Source of the DNA: Ancylostoma caninum
Taxonomy: Eukaryota; Nematoda; Chromadorea; Rhabditida; Ancylostomatidae
DNA length: 64,000 bases
Direction of reading: 5' to 3'
Assembly: GCA_037903475.1 (NCBI GenBank)
Contig: JBAJFG010000002.1
Coordinates: 1,302,001 to 1,366,000 of the forward strand
The position numbers and the translations under genes were made by a program. This document shows, piece by piece, positions 15,801-27,400 of the stretch. The notes beneath the pieces are model-generated. The model was given only the letters and a program-made list of their open reading frames with translations. It ran no database searches and was not told where the DNA came from. Each line of letters starts with the position of its first letter. Position 1 is the stretch's first letter.

Positions 15801-17342
15801 GCTACAATCACGGCAAGTTTTTTTATGCTGTCTTGTATGCACTGTAACAACAGAAGATCTTACAAAGGAAGTGAACGAACTTGAGCTGCTAATCCAAAAC
15901 GACACCTATATGGTTAGAGGATCACTCTAAAATGTCACTAGTTATACTTTAAATTTGCCAAGTGGTATACAGTAGCTCAGATCAAAATGCAAAGCGGACG
16001 CACATGGAAGGACATGACCTGCCAGCATGTTCGTGAGAAGCGAAAGACTCATCTTAGCGCCACAATCAACAGGTATGTTGATTATCGTTAACTACTGCTT
16101 CATCACCCGTACAGTCGAATGATATGCTTGCGAAAAACGGGCATAACTCCGCACAGAGAGAAGAATCAGGAACGCGAAAACAGATTTGAAAGCAGCGTGG
16201 CGAGCTGCACTAGGCTCACACCAAGCCACAAATCCATAGAACCCTCCTGGTCAGCATGGTTGGAAATTACATACCGGAATTCTGAGCTTCTGTAGATCAT
16301 TTAGCAGATTTCAAGCATGAGCCGTAACATCATGTTGGACGGGCTCTCTACCCATATAGGTTTCGTCATGGATTAACAGCTTTATTTCGTGCACTTCGCT
16401 TGTTAGGCAATTCGAGACCAAATAAACCTCATTTTTCAAGTATTCTATAATGCTGAGTTTATAGATTCATCTCATAGCTGAATTAATGCATTGCCGTAAA
16501 CCACAGTGCACATGTATGGCTTTTAGGATGCGGCCAACCGCAGCCTTTTCACATCATTCCAAACACGATGTATAGCCTAACAAAGACAATCGGTGGACAA
16601 GATGTTCTTCCTTAGGCCTATGGCATACTTCACAGTGAAGAAAATGATTGAAAATGATAAGAACAAAACGTTCCGAGATTTCATATCTTGTCACATAATT
16701 CGCATGAAATAGCATGTTGACATAGTAGCAGTTTTACAAAAATTGTTGTGGCTGAACGGTTGCAGGGCTAGCGTCGTTGTGAATTGTGTCATAGGCCTAA
16801 CCCTTACCATTGTTCAAGGAAAAGGTAAAAACAATATAAGGCAATGAAGGATTTATTTTATACTATAAGGCACCCCCTCCCCCCACCCCCTACAGATGCC
16901 ACTTAATAGCCCGGCCATATTAATCTCGTTTCGAAGAGAACAATTCCACTGCATCAGTTTTCGTAACTGATACTAAAGAACACACAAATCAAGAAAAAAG
17001 AAAACGAAATTATTGTGAAGGTGCACACATTAGCCGCCTTCCGAAATAAAGACGCTTCAAAATCATCGACATTTCCATACAAGTGTGCTCGAAAAAATCA
17101 AAAAGATAAAGTTGCTCTGGTTAGATGGATTTAGCGCAACGTAATTGAAAAATGTAACTTGAAGAAGGAAGAAAACAACATTAAAAGTAACAAGAAGAGA
17201 AAAAAGGTACCTCCATATGAAGATGGCGGAAGTCTCGCTTAAGAGTTCCCCGAGGTCCCGTTACATGGACAACGCGGTTCTTGACGGTGAATGTAACATT
17301 GTCCGGGAACGTCACTGTATCGTTGGACTCGATCAGCTTCAT
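12895..17342 (-). CDS. rpl-9: 60S ribosomal protein L9 (uL6), complete, 188 aa
   Basis: Large-subunit ribosomal protein uL6, which binds 28S rRNA near the sarcin-ricin loop and the stalk base. Exons on the minus strand: 17342-17211, 13587-13387, 13214-13082 and 12995-12895; phases 0, 0 and 1 join cleanly and the frame ends in TAA. The protein starts MKLIESND, carries the conserved [18 protein letters not shown]-like [21 protein letters not shown] and [11 protein letters not shown] blocks, and ends in EKTTIVQE. Its 188 residues compare with about 190 in other animals, so it is complete. Its first intron is unusually long for a ribosomal protein gene (3.6 kb) and contains a transposon insertion. 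The start codon lies 720 bases from the divergent Pescadillo start. Confidence 0.96.
15023..15305. mobile_element. Non-autonomous hAT-like MITE, 283 bp, in RPL9 intron 1
   Basis: The element has 15-base perfect terminal inverted repeats, CAGTGGCGGACGCAG at the left end and its complement at the right end. It is flanked by a perfect 8-base direct repeat CTTGCTGC at 15015-15022 and 15306-15313. An 8-base target duplication with CAGTGGCG-type ends is the signature of the hAT transposon superfamily. The interior holds an AAT-rich tract (about 15105-15215), a run of about 24 C residues just inside the right end, and no transposase frame, so it is non-autonomous. The identical flanks suggest a fairly recent insertion. 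Confidence 0.9.
15306..17210. other. Remainder of RPL9 intron 1
   Basis: AT-rich intron sequence without a convincing exon on either strand. A pyrimidine-rich CCCCTCCCCCCACCCCC tract lies near 16871-16890. No ncRNA hairpin or snoRNA box pair was confidently recognised, although snoRNAs in ribosomal protein introns are common in animals. Confidence 0.4.
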
Positions 17343-18062
17343 GATCGCTCCGGATTACCTGCAGATCAAAGTTTGACACGGTTTAACATGGTTTCGGTGA
17401 GTGAATGACACGTGCGGAAAAATAAAACAAATTTTTCACAAAAATGATCTGATACGACAACGTCCATCGACTGAACAGTTTAGAGTGCATTCGAACTAGT
17501 ACTTGAATGAATAACTGACGGGAACGCATCGAAGTACTAACAAAGTTCCACAGGAGATCTGGTAAAGTTCTAACTGACAAAATTAAAAAATAAAGTGATG
17601 CATCAGTATAAAGCGACGGTGCTGGAAATAAAAATAAGCTAAGGAACATCAGCAAAACGGGAAACACTAGTACAGAACTCCGCCGACTCGAAGGTTACCA
17701 CTGCAAACAAGAATTTCTGCTCCAATTTCATTGCGTATCAGCGTGCTTAATGGAGTTGACGCGCCCTTTCAGTGATTTTCAGGGAAAATTGCAAGGGGGT
17801 CCTTAAACGCGAACTACCTTCTGCGCAGCCATTGCGACATTTGCCCGCCTATATTTTCGCGCACCGCAGAACGGCCGATTTCTAACTTGTTATATGGCTT
17901 CTTTCCAGTTGTAGCTCTTTTATGCATCTAATTGTTCCGATTATGCTGCTCTGTTAGGGGTTCGCTCTTCTATTTGTTTGTACCTAGGTTGTGTTCTCGC
18001 CTCGAAGTTTGAAATTTCATACTTGGTTGCAATTAAATCTTTTTAGGGTAGTAAAAAGGAAG
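17343..18062. promoter_or_regulatory. Shared head-to-head upstream region of RPL9 (-) and Pescadillo (+)
   Basis: Two divergent start codons are 720 bases apart with no other gene between them. Both products act in 60S subunit formation. I saw no clear TATA box. The arrangement makes a bidirectional promoter possible; co-regulation is inferred from position and function only. Confidence 0.45.
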
Positions 18063-21000
18063 ATGAAAGTCAGAGTGAAGCCCAAGGTAATTTTCTTTTT
18101 CATTTCTTGGGTTGGTTCAGAGCTATTCGTTTATCATACCTAGAGATGAGTATGCACTTTTCAGCATGAAGCTGGAGCGGCTGTCAACTACATATCAAGG
18201 AGAGAAGCTTTGAAGAAACTTCAGCTATCTCTGAAAGATTTCAGGCGACTTTGCATTCTTAAGGTCAGTTCATTTCTCTCGAATTTAATTACGGAATTGA
18301 TGCTCGATGCGTTTTTTTTTCGCGAGTGAGCTGTTTGGGTTTTTCCTCCAACTTATCGTTAAGCTACGCGATTATTGGAAGTTAATATTTAGGGTATATA
18401 TCCTCATGAGCCTGCTCACAAAAAGAAGGTGAATAAGGGATCCACTGAAAATCGAGTTTGGTACTATAGAAAGGATATTAATTTCCTAGCCCATGAACCC
18501 ATCATCAACAAGTTCAGGGATCATAAGGTATGTGCATTCTTATTTCACCACCCGTACCCCCTTTGCTTTCAAAGCTACTTCAGGTTTTCTTGAGGAAGTT
18601 AAATCATTACAAAGCGAAGAAAAATGAATCAAAAGTGGAAAAGTTGTACGCCAATAAACCAGAATACAGCTTGGATAGGGTTGTTAAGGAGAGGTAGGCT
18701 ATATTTCATCTTTAGTTACTTTTGGTGATTACTCTTATGCACTGCTTGCATTGTTTCGAGGTTTTGATCTAAATCTTGTATTGTGAATAGATTCTTTCAG
18801 ATATCCTACTTTTGGTTCCGCCATACGTGATCTCGATGATGCGCTGTGCCTCTGTTTTGTTTTCGCTACTTTGCCTCACACGCGAATTCTCAAGGAGGGT
18901 CTCATTGATAACTGTCGTCGACTAACATCTGAGTTCATGCACTACGTAATCGAAGCACATGCTTTGAAGAACACTTTCATTTCAATAAAAGTAGGTGTTG
19001 GTATACTTATCTTATATCCATTTGATTGTAAGCACGGGAAAGCTACCCTCGTCAAAGTTCTTTTTTTGATTGCAAGTTTTTGTATTGATGCCGTCAAGAT
19101 TCTGCAAATCGATAATGACACCCTGTCAAAACTCGCTGCTGCCGATGTGCTAGAGCTATAACATACATGTTTTTCACGATGCGTTTAGGAATGAACATCC
19201 CAATTTTTTCCAAAATATTCGACGTAATGGCCACAAAAGCAGGAAAGGTCCTTCCAAGGGCAATCTTTGACGAACTTATTTGTAGCTAGTTGTCCCAAGT
19301 CGACCCAAGATTGCCAGATTTACAGGCTTCATTTTAGATCTGCTTTTTTTGCAGGGTATTTACTATCAAGCTGAAATATGTGGTGAGAAAGTTACCTGGA
19401 TCGTTCCACATGAGCGCGGACTCCCTCATGTCACGGACGTAGACTTCACCGTCATGGTTTGTTTATGAAGTTGAATGCAGCTGGCAGTAAATCACAGTAT
19501 CAGTTTTTGATTAGGTGACATTCGCGGAATTCTACGTTGCAATGTTGGGTTTTGTCAACTTTCGGTTGTATCAGATGATAGGGTTGTATTACCCACCCCA
19601 GATCCAAACCGGTCAGAACTCCATAGCCACAGGTAGGGATTTGTGAGCAATCAAACTTATATTTTTTGTGCTCATTTTTATTCTGTATGCAAAACATAAT
19701 TTATTTAAGAGGATCCTAACGAAGAAGATCATATTGAGAAAGTGTACAGCTTAGCACGCCCCTTGGCGCGAAGAGCGGGTGCTGAAAATGACAACGATGA
19801 CGAGGTTTGTGAGAAGAAACTTGCTGGAGATTTAATTCGCATTCTCTATTCCCTTTTTACAGGAAAATTTCGAAACGTTTGGAGACGACGACAATGTTCT
19901 GGCCGAGAAATTGAAGGAGTCTAAAACGATAAAGTCAGACTCTAAAGATTTTATACAGTCAACGTGCGCGTAACCCCAAATTTACAGAACTCTTTTCAAA
20001 GGACTTGTCTTCTTCCTCAATCGTGAAACTCCTAAAGAAGCATTGACACTTATTATTAGGAACTGTGGAGGAGTTGTTGGTGAGTAATTCCTTCTCTTGT
20101 TCACTCTTGAAAGCTACTTGCAGCACGAATATTCTCAGGGTGGAGTGGAGGTCCTACTGCGCTCGAAGAGACAAGCCGAACAATTACGCATCATGTCGTT
20201 GACAGGCCAATGTCAAAATTTGATGTTAACAGGTGTAGTACTGTTTGCTTTGAGCGCGTTAGTTATGATGATTTTTATTAAGCATTCATCTTCCAGGAGA
20301 TATGTGCAACCTCAATGGATCTTCGATTGTTTGAATGCTCGGCGCAAATTGCCGTGTGAAAAGTAAATTCTTTGCAACCAAGGAGTTTGGTTGAACTCAT
20401 TCAATCGCTTCTCTTGTAGGTATATGCCAGGCGTACAACTTCCTCCTCACTTCTCTCCATTCACCAAGGAAAAGCCAGGAGATTACATACCTATGGAACG
20501 ACTGGAAGAACTCAGGAGTCTCGGTCAAGGTATCAGTTGATTTTCAATTTTTAACGGTGCTACTGAAATCTTCTGAGCATTTCGGTATAGGATGAAGCAG
20601 CTGCTTTGCTTCCATTCAAGCGAATTCTCTTTTCAAGTGATCTGAGTTGGTTTAGATGTTTCTGCGCTCATTGATAACGAACCTACAACTGTTTCCTCTT
20701 CAAAAACTAAGAAACCAAAGAAAGTTGAGGAGGAGAAGAAGGGCATGCGCGTTACACTTGGAAAGATGCATATGAAGAATAAACAGCTAGAGATAAATCA
20801 GCAGGTTAGTGAGCCCGATATTTCTTCTGATCCACGATATTCTATTCATTTTATTATTCCTGGGGACCTTCTTAAAGCGATTCCGCATGTAGTGAACGAA
20901 GACTATAAAACTAAACTTTCTTTTCAGCATGCTGATGTGAAGATGAGAGAAATGATGATGCCGAAGAAGCACAAGCGAGTTTACCACAGCATACGGCAAA

Positions 21001-21089
21001 AAATGAAAAAGGATAAGAGTGTAGGACTGAAACTGAAAGAGAAACGCGCGAAAATCCAGGGCACATCCGCCATTGCTCCAGTGGGTTAG
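18063..21089 (+). CDS. lpd-7: Pescadillo (PES1), complete, 15 exons, 543 aa
   Basis: Nucleolar component of the PeBoW complex (with BOP1 and WDR12), needed for processing of the 32S pre-rRNA and 60S assembly. Exons: 18063-18086, 18165-18263, 18393-18527, 18584-18693, 18801-18990, 19355-19456, 19515-19632, 19710-19804, 19863-19933, 19988-20079, 20124-20232, 20297-20362, 20420-20529, 20656-20804, 20928-21089. All phases join, giving 543 residues against about 540-590 in relatives. The N-terminal Pescadillo domain shows [35 protein letters not shown] and KERYPTFG, then [10 protein letters not shown]. The BRCT domain (about residues 315-420) shows [22 protein letters not shown] and [14 protein letters not shown]. 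An acidic Asp/Glu stretch (residues about 270-300) precedes the BRCT domain and a Lys-rich coiled tail ends the protein. The first exon encodes only eight residues (MKVRVKPK); the start is inferred from similarity in length to other worms. Confidence 0.95.
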
Positions 21090-21432
21090 AAGTATCCTTG
21101 GAATGGTGGAGCTGTTTGTTTTGATTATAGATCCACTTGTTTTCCTTTGTTGACTCTTGTGTATAATTGTTCCCTGTTCACGATGTTGTTACGCTTGACT
21201 GTTACTATCATGATGTAGAGATTTATCACTGGAATCGATATAAATGTTACATTCAATATTTGCTATACAACTTCTACAACAGAGCTATTCCGTTTCACCT
21301 ATATCACAATCAAGGCTTGAACTTCACAATTGAGCAATGTTATCCAGATTTCCTAGCAAAGAGTTGTAATAACTAACGAGTTTCCCTGTCATTAACACTG
21401 CACCAGGCAGTATGTGTACTAACATCCGCCTA

Positions 21433-24400
21433 TCAAGAAAACCAGTGATTCCACTGACAGTCTTCAGTCCAAGGTGCCACGCACACGAAGCACCAGTCCA
21501 TTTTGCAAGCTATGCAGTGGATGTGAGCGCATCCTTCGTTACGCTCTGTGTTTGCACCGCAACCAGGACATTTCCTTAAATGCTAGTTTTTTCAAAGTGC
21601 GAATTCAGCATATCTTTACTAGTACAGAATAATTAAAGGCAGGAGTGCATGAACAATTTAAAGAAAAAAAAAACTCATTACTTTGTCGTCGCTTTTATCG
21701 TTGTTGTAGTGGGATCATCAGTACCGCAAACACAGCTTGGAGATTTACACAACCTGGAAAGCGAAGTTTTCTTTTGTAATTAGTTAGATTAGTGAACAAT
21801 GAGGAAACCGAGAGGAATAGATTAGCTTTTTCTGCGACCGCCTTCATACTATGCTATACGTGATTGATAGAGAAGTCCTGCATCATTAAAAGTATACCGA
21901 ACCAAAGTTTATTTGGCCACCCGTAGTTTTAGAAGTAACGAAAATGAAGAAACTGCGTTCGAAAAAGGACGAGAGTTGGGCAGACGTCACGCAAAACGCA
22001 GAAAAAATACGGTATGGGAAATGCAAGCGAGACAAGCAGGCGGTCGAAAACTCAATTTTCGCTATTTTTTAGACAAACAAAACCAACCATGTGGTAAAAA
22101 AGAAGGCGCCGAAAGAGCAGTAACAAACTTTCAACAAGTCTGCCAATTTTATTATTACAGCAAAGCTGAAAAGTACCGGCAGAAAAGTCGCAAACATTCC
22201 GGGCACGAGGTTTTGCCGTCGTCATCTTCGACCTCCCAAAAGAACGAGGCATTACAATCCGGGTACGGACAAAACACACCTGGAAGTGGGTGTACATTTA
22301 CAGTCTTTCTCAAAAATTCTTGCCTTACGCTGAACCGCCCGTCAGCTTAGCCACGTCACACCATGTATCATAATGCATAGGTGATGCGGCGCGGCTTAGC
22401 AGATGGGCGGTGAAGCGTGAGGCAAGTATTTTTGAGAAGGACTGTACATAGAAAATACATCGGGGAGATTATAATAAGAAACCTTGGTCGTCCATGGCCA
22501 CTAACTTCTCCGTTGCTATTTTTTGATACTTTTTGTAGCTTTCATCGCCCAGTACACGGAAATGGTGAACATCTGTCACGCAACCTAGAAATCCGTTAAA
22601 TTTCAAACCATTGACTTCCAACTTCTGATCAACAGCAGGACGCAACCGAATTTATGGGTTTTTGACAACGCACGCGCCTACGCCACCAGCCTTGTTGTAG
22701 CAGTAACAATTTTTGGAGTTCATATGAGACATTACAGTAATCCAGGTCCGCACCCCGAGCTACACCACAGAATTGATCGAGAATGAGAGTAGTTGAGTCA
22801 CTGAAATGTGTAGACATGCAGATGATCAGACAGCTGAGACCCAGATTGTGCGGCCTGGCCTGCAGTCCTGCACCCACTAGAATCTTCTACATAACTGGTA
22901 CCGGCGGCTGCAGGAAACGGGTGGATGCCAGGAAGAATGATAGCTGGCAATAGTTGGCTATCATGAACCTGTCTGTCAATATCCCATGCAATTGTAGCCC
23001 CGCCCATAGTCAGGTCATGGAGATTTCCAAGCGTTTCAGTTTCAGATGTTAAAGGTTTTTTTACTGACTGAGATGGTTATGCCATCACTAAATAAGGATC
23101 AATAAGAAGGAAGCAGTTAATGCATAATTTTCATTAAAATATGACATATTAGAAATACTGCACGCTGTTTCTCCTTTGTTTGCAGACCTAGAAATTCCAC
23201 ATTTTGCAAAGCCCCAAGCCGAATGAAGTCTTCGGTCCTTCGAACAGGGTAGTCAAGCATGCGCATAACGCAAAGTAGGCGGGGCAACCTTTGTTACTGT
23301 GTTTTGCACTGTGCAGCTGGTAGCTGTCACGACCTATCGTTCTTCATGACCGCCACCCGCAGGAAACCCACTCAAGGAGGCAGAGCCCAAAATGGGAAGG
23401 GGGTGGGGGTGGAGATGGCCAGCGCAAATTCCAATAATTGAAATTATTCGTAAGATGATGTGACCGCAAACAAAAATGTAAAAATAACGATTACTATAAA
23501 AACTCTAAATATCCTTTATAAAGGTACCACGTTCATGTACAAAAACTTCTGTGAACGTTCCCTTCCCTCTCTCCCACTATGCCCGCCTTTGCAACCTGAT
23601 CGCCTTAAGAGGATCTTCTTAGTTCTGCAAGGTACAATCAGCGAAGAAGAAGCCTACAAACTTGCGGACCCGAGAGGTCACAGCGCTGCGACTGTGCTGG
23701 AATCGCTTTGCTGCGGTGCCGTAATCGTAGTGATATTTAGTGTTTTAGGACATGCAATTTGTGGAAGAATATAGCGTTATTTTGCTAACTGTAAAGAAAG
23801 AAGGACAATAAAACTGATGTGATTGATTTGTTTGTCGTATGGTCCTCGCGCGAATGAGAATTAGTTGTTTGGAAATCTTACTACTATATGTAGTGTGCTC
23901 ACAGCACGAGAAGAGAAGAAACGGAACCTACAACAAATTTAAAAGGAACTTACGATCGCAACCAGGGTGTGGGCATGTGATAGTGTAGCCGAATGGTGGT
24001 CGAAAGACGAACTGTGTTTCTTTCAGAGCTACGGCCAAACATTCCACAAAACACTGACGACAAACCATGTGGTGACACCCAAAGTCGAACAAATACGTGT
24101 TGTGTTCATCAAGACACACACTGCATTCAACATGTTCCCAGTTCCCGCGAATGTGTGATAAGACTGCACCAACCTAGAAGAACCTTTGACAGTAGTATCA
24201 AATAAATTCAATGTTCAACAGCGAGAATCTTAAAGCAATTCATCAAGGAAGGGTAGTGGTCGTAGATTATACCAGCAGGTGATCAGTTATAGCCTAGCTT
24301 GAGCAGTGGCCAGGGATGAGTGGAATTCCGACTTCCGATATTCCGGTGTTTTTTGGACTTCCGACTTTCGAGTTCCGACTTCCGAAAAGGGGTGAAAAAG

Positions 24401-27400
24401 CCGGAACCTTTCGGAAGGCTTGGAGTGATGCAAGTGCGATTTATTTCAAGGTTGCCGTTAATTTTGTGCAGTTTTTCAAGATCTGACTGGCGTTGTGTTC
24501 ACAATAAGGAAGTCGCGAACCAAAACTAACGCTTCCTAAGCGTGCACTGTTTTCACGCAAGTTTTGCTGTCTTAGATTAGATGTTGTACAGGGTAGCAAC
24601 AGTCCTACACCAAAACTTTCGTTGTGATTTTTTATTGCATCTGCAGGTCGGAGCGCGCGCCTAACTGACCACCAGCTGTCACTAATGAGCTAAGGAAGTT
24701 CCAATATGATGGAACCTCTCGTCCGCCGAAAACTGAACGAAATAATGCCTCATACAAGAAATTCAAACCACTTTGCCTCTAGTGGACACTGTTGTTGGAC
24801 CCAAGAAAGGTTAGAGTAAAGTAGCAACAGAAGTCCTAAATTAGTGGGATGACAGCAAATTTCTATGATCCCTCAGCGGGGAGCGGCACGTAGTTACCCG
24901 AGATGTTAGGGCAGCCGGAGCGAGGCCTGTTGCATACACCGATCATAGCAAATATCCTTCCGCTCAGAACTATCCTTGGGCTCTCAAAGCACTCCAAGTT
25001 TTTTTTTTCCATTAGATGAGCATTGAAGAATCCAGGAAGGAAAATGAAGTCTAAAAAGATTTACCATCGGTACTGGTCAAAACATCGGGACATTGAGTTG
25101 CCTAAAGTTGTTCCAGCCAGGTTTTTAAATTAAAAACGTTTAGTTATTTCATTTCATTTTGAATAGTTGCACATATTCGTCAATTAAATAAATAAATAAA
25201 TAAATTAGTCGGATTTTCGCAAATGAGCACGGAATCCTGGAAAATTTTGCAGATTTTGTACTTTGTGAAAAAGCGAACAAATGAAAAGAGTGACCAAGAA
25301 CAATTTTTTCACTCGGTTATGACCATAAGTACCGATGCCATGGGTAACTAAGGACCCGCACCCTCACTCAGCAGGTGCAAGAGCAAAATAACTCTTACTC
25401 AGAGCTTCTAGAAGCTCATAACTGCAGTAAGCACAACTTTTACAAAACTATCATGCGAATCGCCCATTTTTCAGGAACTATTTGCAGCAAATCATTTTTA
25501 TCTTCATCTCAGATTTCTATGACCAATCAGCAGGTGCAAGATTAGCCTCTTGGTGGGCGGTGCTTATTAGGGCCACAGAGGACCTGCAATTGACAGTCAC
25601 TAGTAAAGCATACATTTTGGCGGGTGTGGTGCAGGAAATCGGAATGGATCTCGGCGCGAAAATGACACTAATTTTCGCACTGATATTAGGAATCGCCAGC
25701 ACTGTCAGAATCAATCAACTTGTTTTGCAACCGTACATTTAGTGCAACACTAGGACGATACTGTTGCACAAAACAAGCATAAATTTTCATGACCACCCTT
25801 TAAAATGATGCACAGACAAAACTTGGGCAAAAAAGATCCCACATGGACGAAGCAGAGGGTGGGGTTTTGGAATTCAAAGCATCATGACATCACTCTGAGA
25901 CATCAAAATTTTCGCGTGCAAGGGTAGTCCCCTACAATGGAAATATATTTGGAAGGTGGCAATAGGCAAAGTTACTGTGGCTAGATAGTTGGCAAATTTG
26001 TTTGCCAGATCACCAAACGAATCTCGCAAATGTATCGCGCACGGATTTCAGAGCGGCAACTAAGGAAGAAATGGGAGTTTCGCTAAATAGTGAGGGGGAG
26101 TAAGAATGATGACCGTATTGAAATAGCACGTTAGAAAAGCCACCTCGTTACAATTAACGCACTTGAACTTGAACAATGCATATTGTGTCGACTTGCAGTC
26201 AGCACAGCCCACTTCGATTTGGCGGCTAAATCAACGCATTCCATAAGAGCTCAGACTGTGAGTACACACAAATCGTGAAGGGAATGCATACCTGCGTGTA
26301 ACGTCCTTCCAGCAAGACGGTTCCGTTTTCACCAATACAGCAGACGAGGAGCATTGGCTACAGTAGACCCTCAATTTACCCCTCTGAATGTCGCAGCAAG
26401 TCTTGCACCAAACGTAAAACGACCCAATCTCTGGCGTACTGCGTTTCAAATTTGCATCAGCCGTTGGACCATCTTTTGGATTACATGCCGATTCATGTTC
26501 ATTCTCCACGAATACGATGAGCGACCTTTGAATGAAGAACAATTTACAATTTGAATATACTCTATGCAGCGCTTCGATTTGCACTTTTTTGTGAACGACA
26601 GGCTAGTCAAGGATGGATTAAGAGTGGTGCGAATTTAGGCGAAATTTCTGATGAACGATAGAGTATGTTTTAGTGGCTTCTTCTTAGCAATTTCCAGTGA
26701 TTTTGATGCCGCGCTATAATACTAATCTCCGTCAGAGGCTAGTCAAGAAGAAAAGCGAGAAAAAACCCCTTTCGGAGAAGCGATAGATTGGATGGTGTTT
26801 ATCGTGCACTGCACTATCACTGTGTCTCAAGCCCAAATTACAAATTTTTAGCCAAATATAGTCTGCCGAATAACATCACAGTTACGAGCGGACTGCTTTG
26901 GAGAGATAATTATTATGATAGTGACGGATTATACAAGGGATCGAAGTGTTGTGCATCTCCTCTCTTTAAAACAATTCATGCGCTGCCGTTGTTATCTCAA
27001 CAGCAATTTGATTAGTGCTTTTGTATACAGTCCTTTCCAAAAAGACGGATTGCGCGCGCGATTTCATATCGTTGTGGTGGGCAGAACCTACTCCTCTGAA
27101 TTTTCTGCCCGCGGTGGATCCCTGGCAGAGGTCAATTCGTGGTGGATCCACGGTTGCCCGCGATAAATCCGCAGGTGCCCGCGGTGGACAACCGGGAGTG
27201 ATGTCACTCCCGCGCTATGCCCGCACATGCTCACGGTGAATCCATACATGCCAGTGGTGGCGAACCGACTCCCCCAACTCAGGCGTACTACGGATCCACC
27301 GCGTGCAGAAAAGTTCAGAGTCGACCCTCTCACTTGAAGCATGCTCTTTCCGCATCCATCGCTCAGGTCTACCGCATTTCTGCAAGCAGGGAATCCGTCT

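Noticed and set aside
21913..22350. 145-codon plus-strand open frame
   Set aside because: Overlaps the Parkin IBR exon and a MITE on the opposite strand; the minus-strand reading matches a known protein, this one does not.
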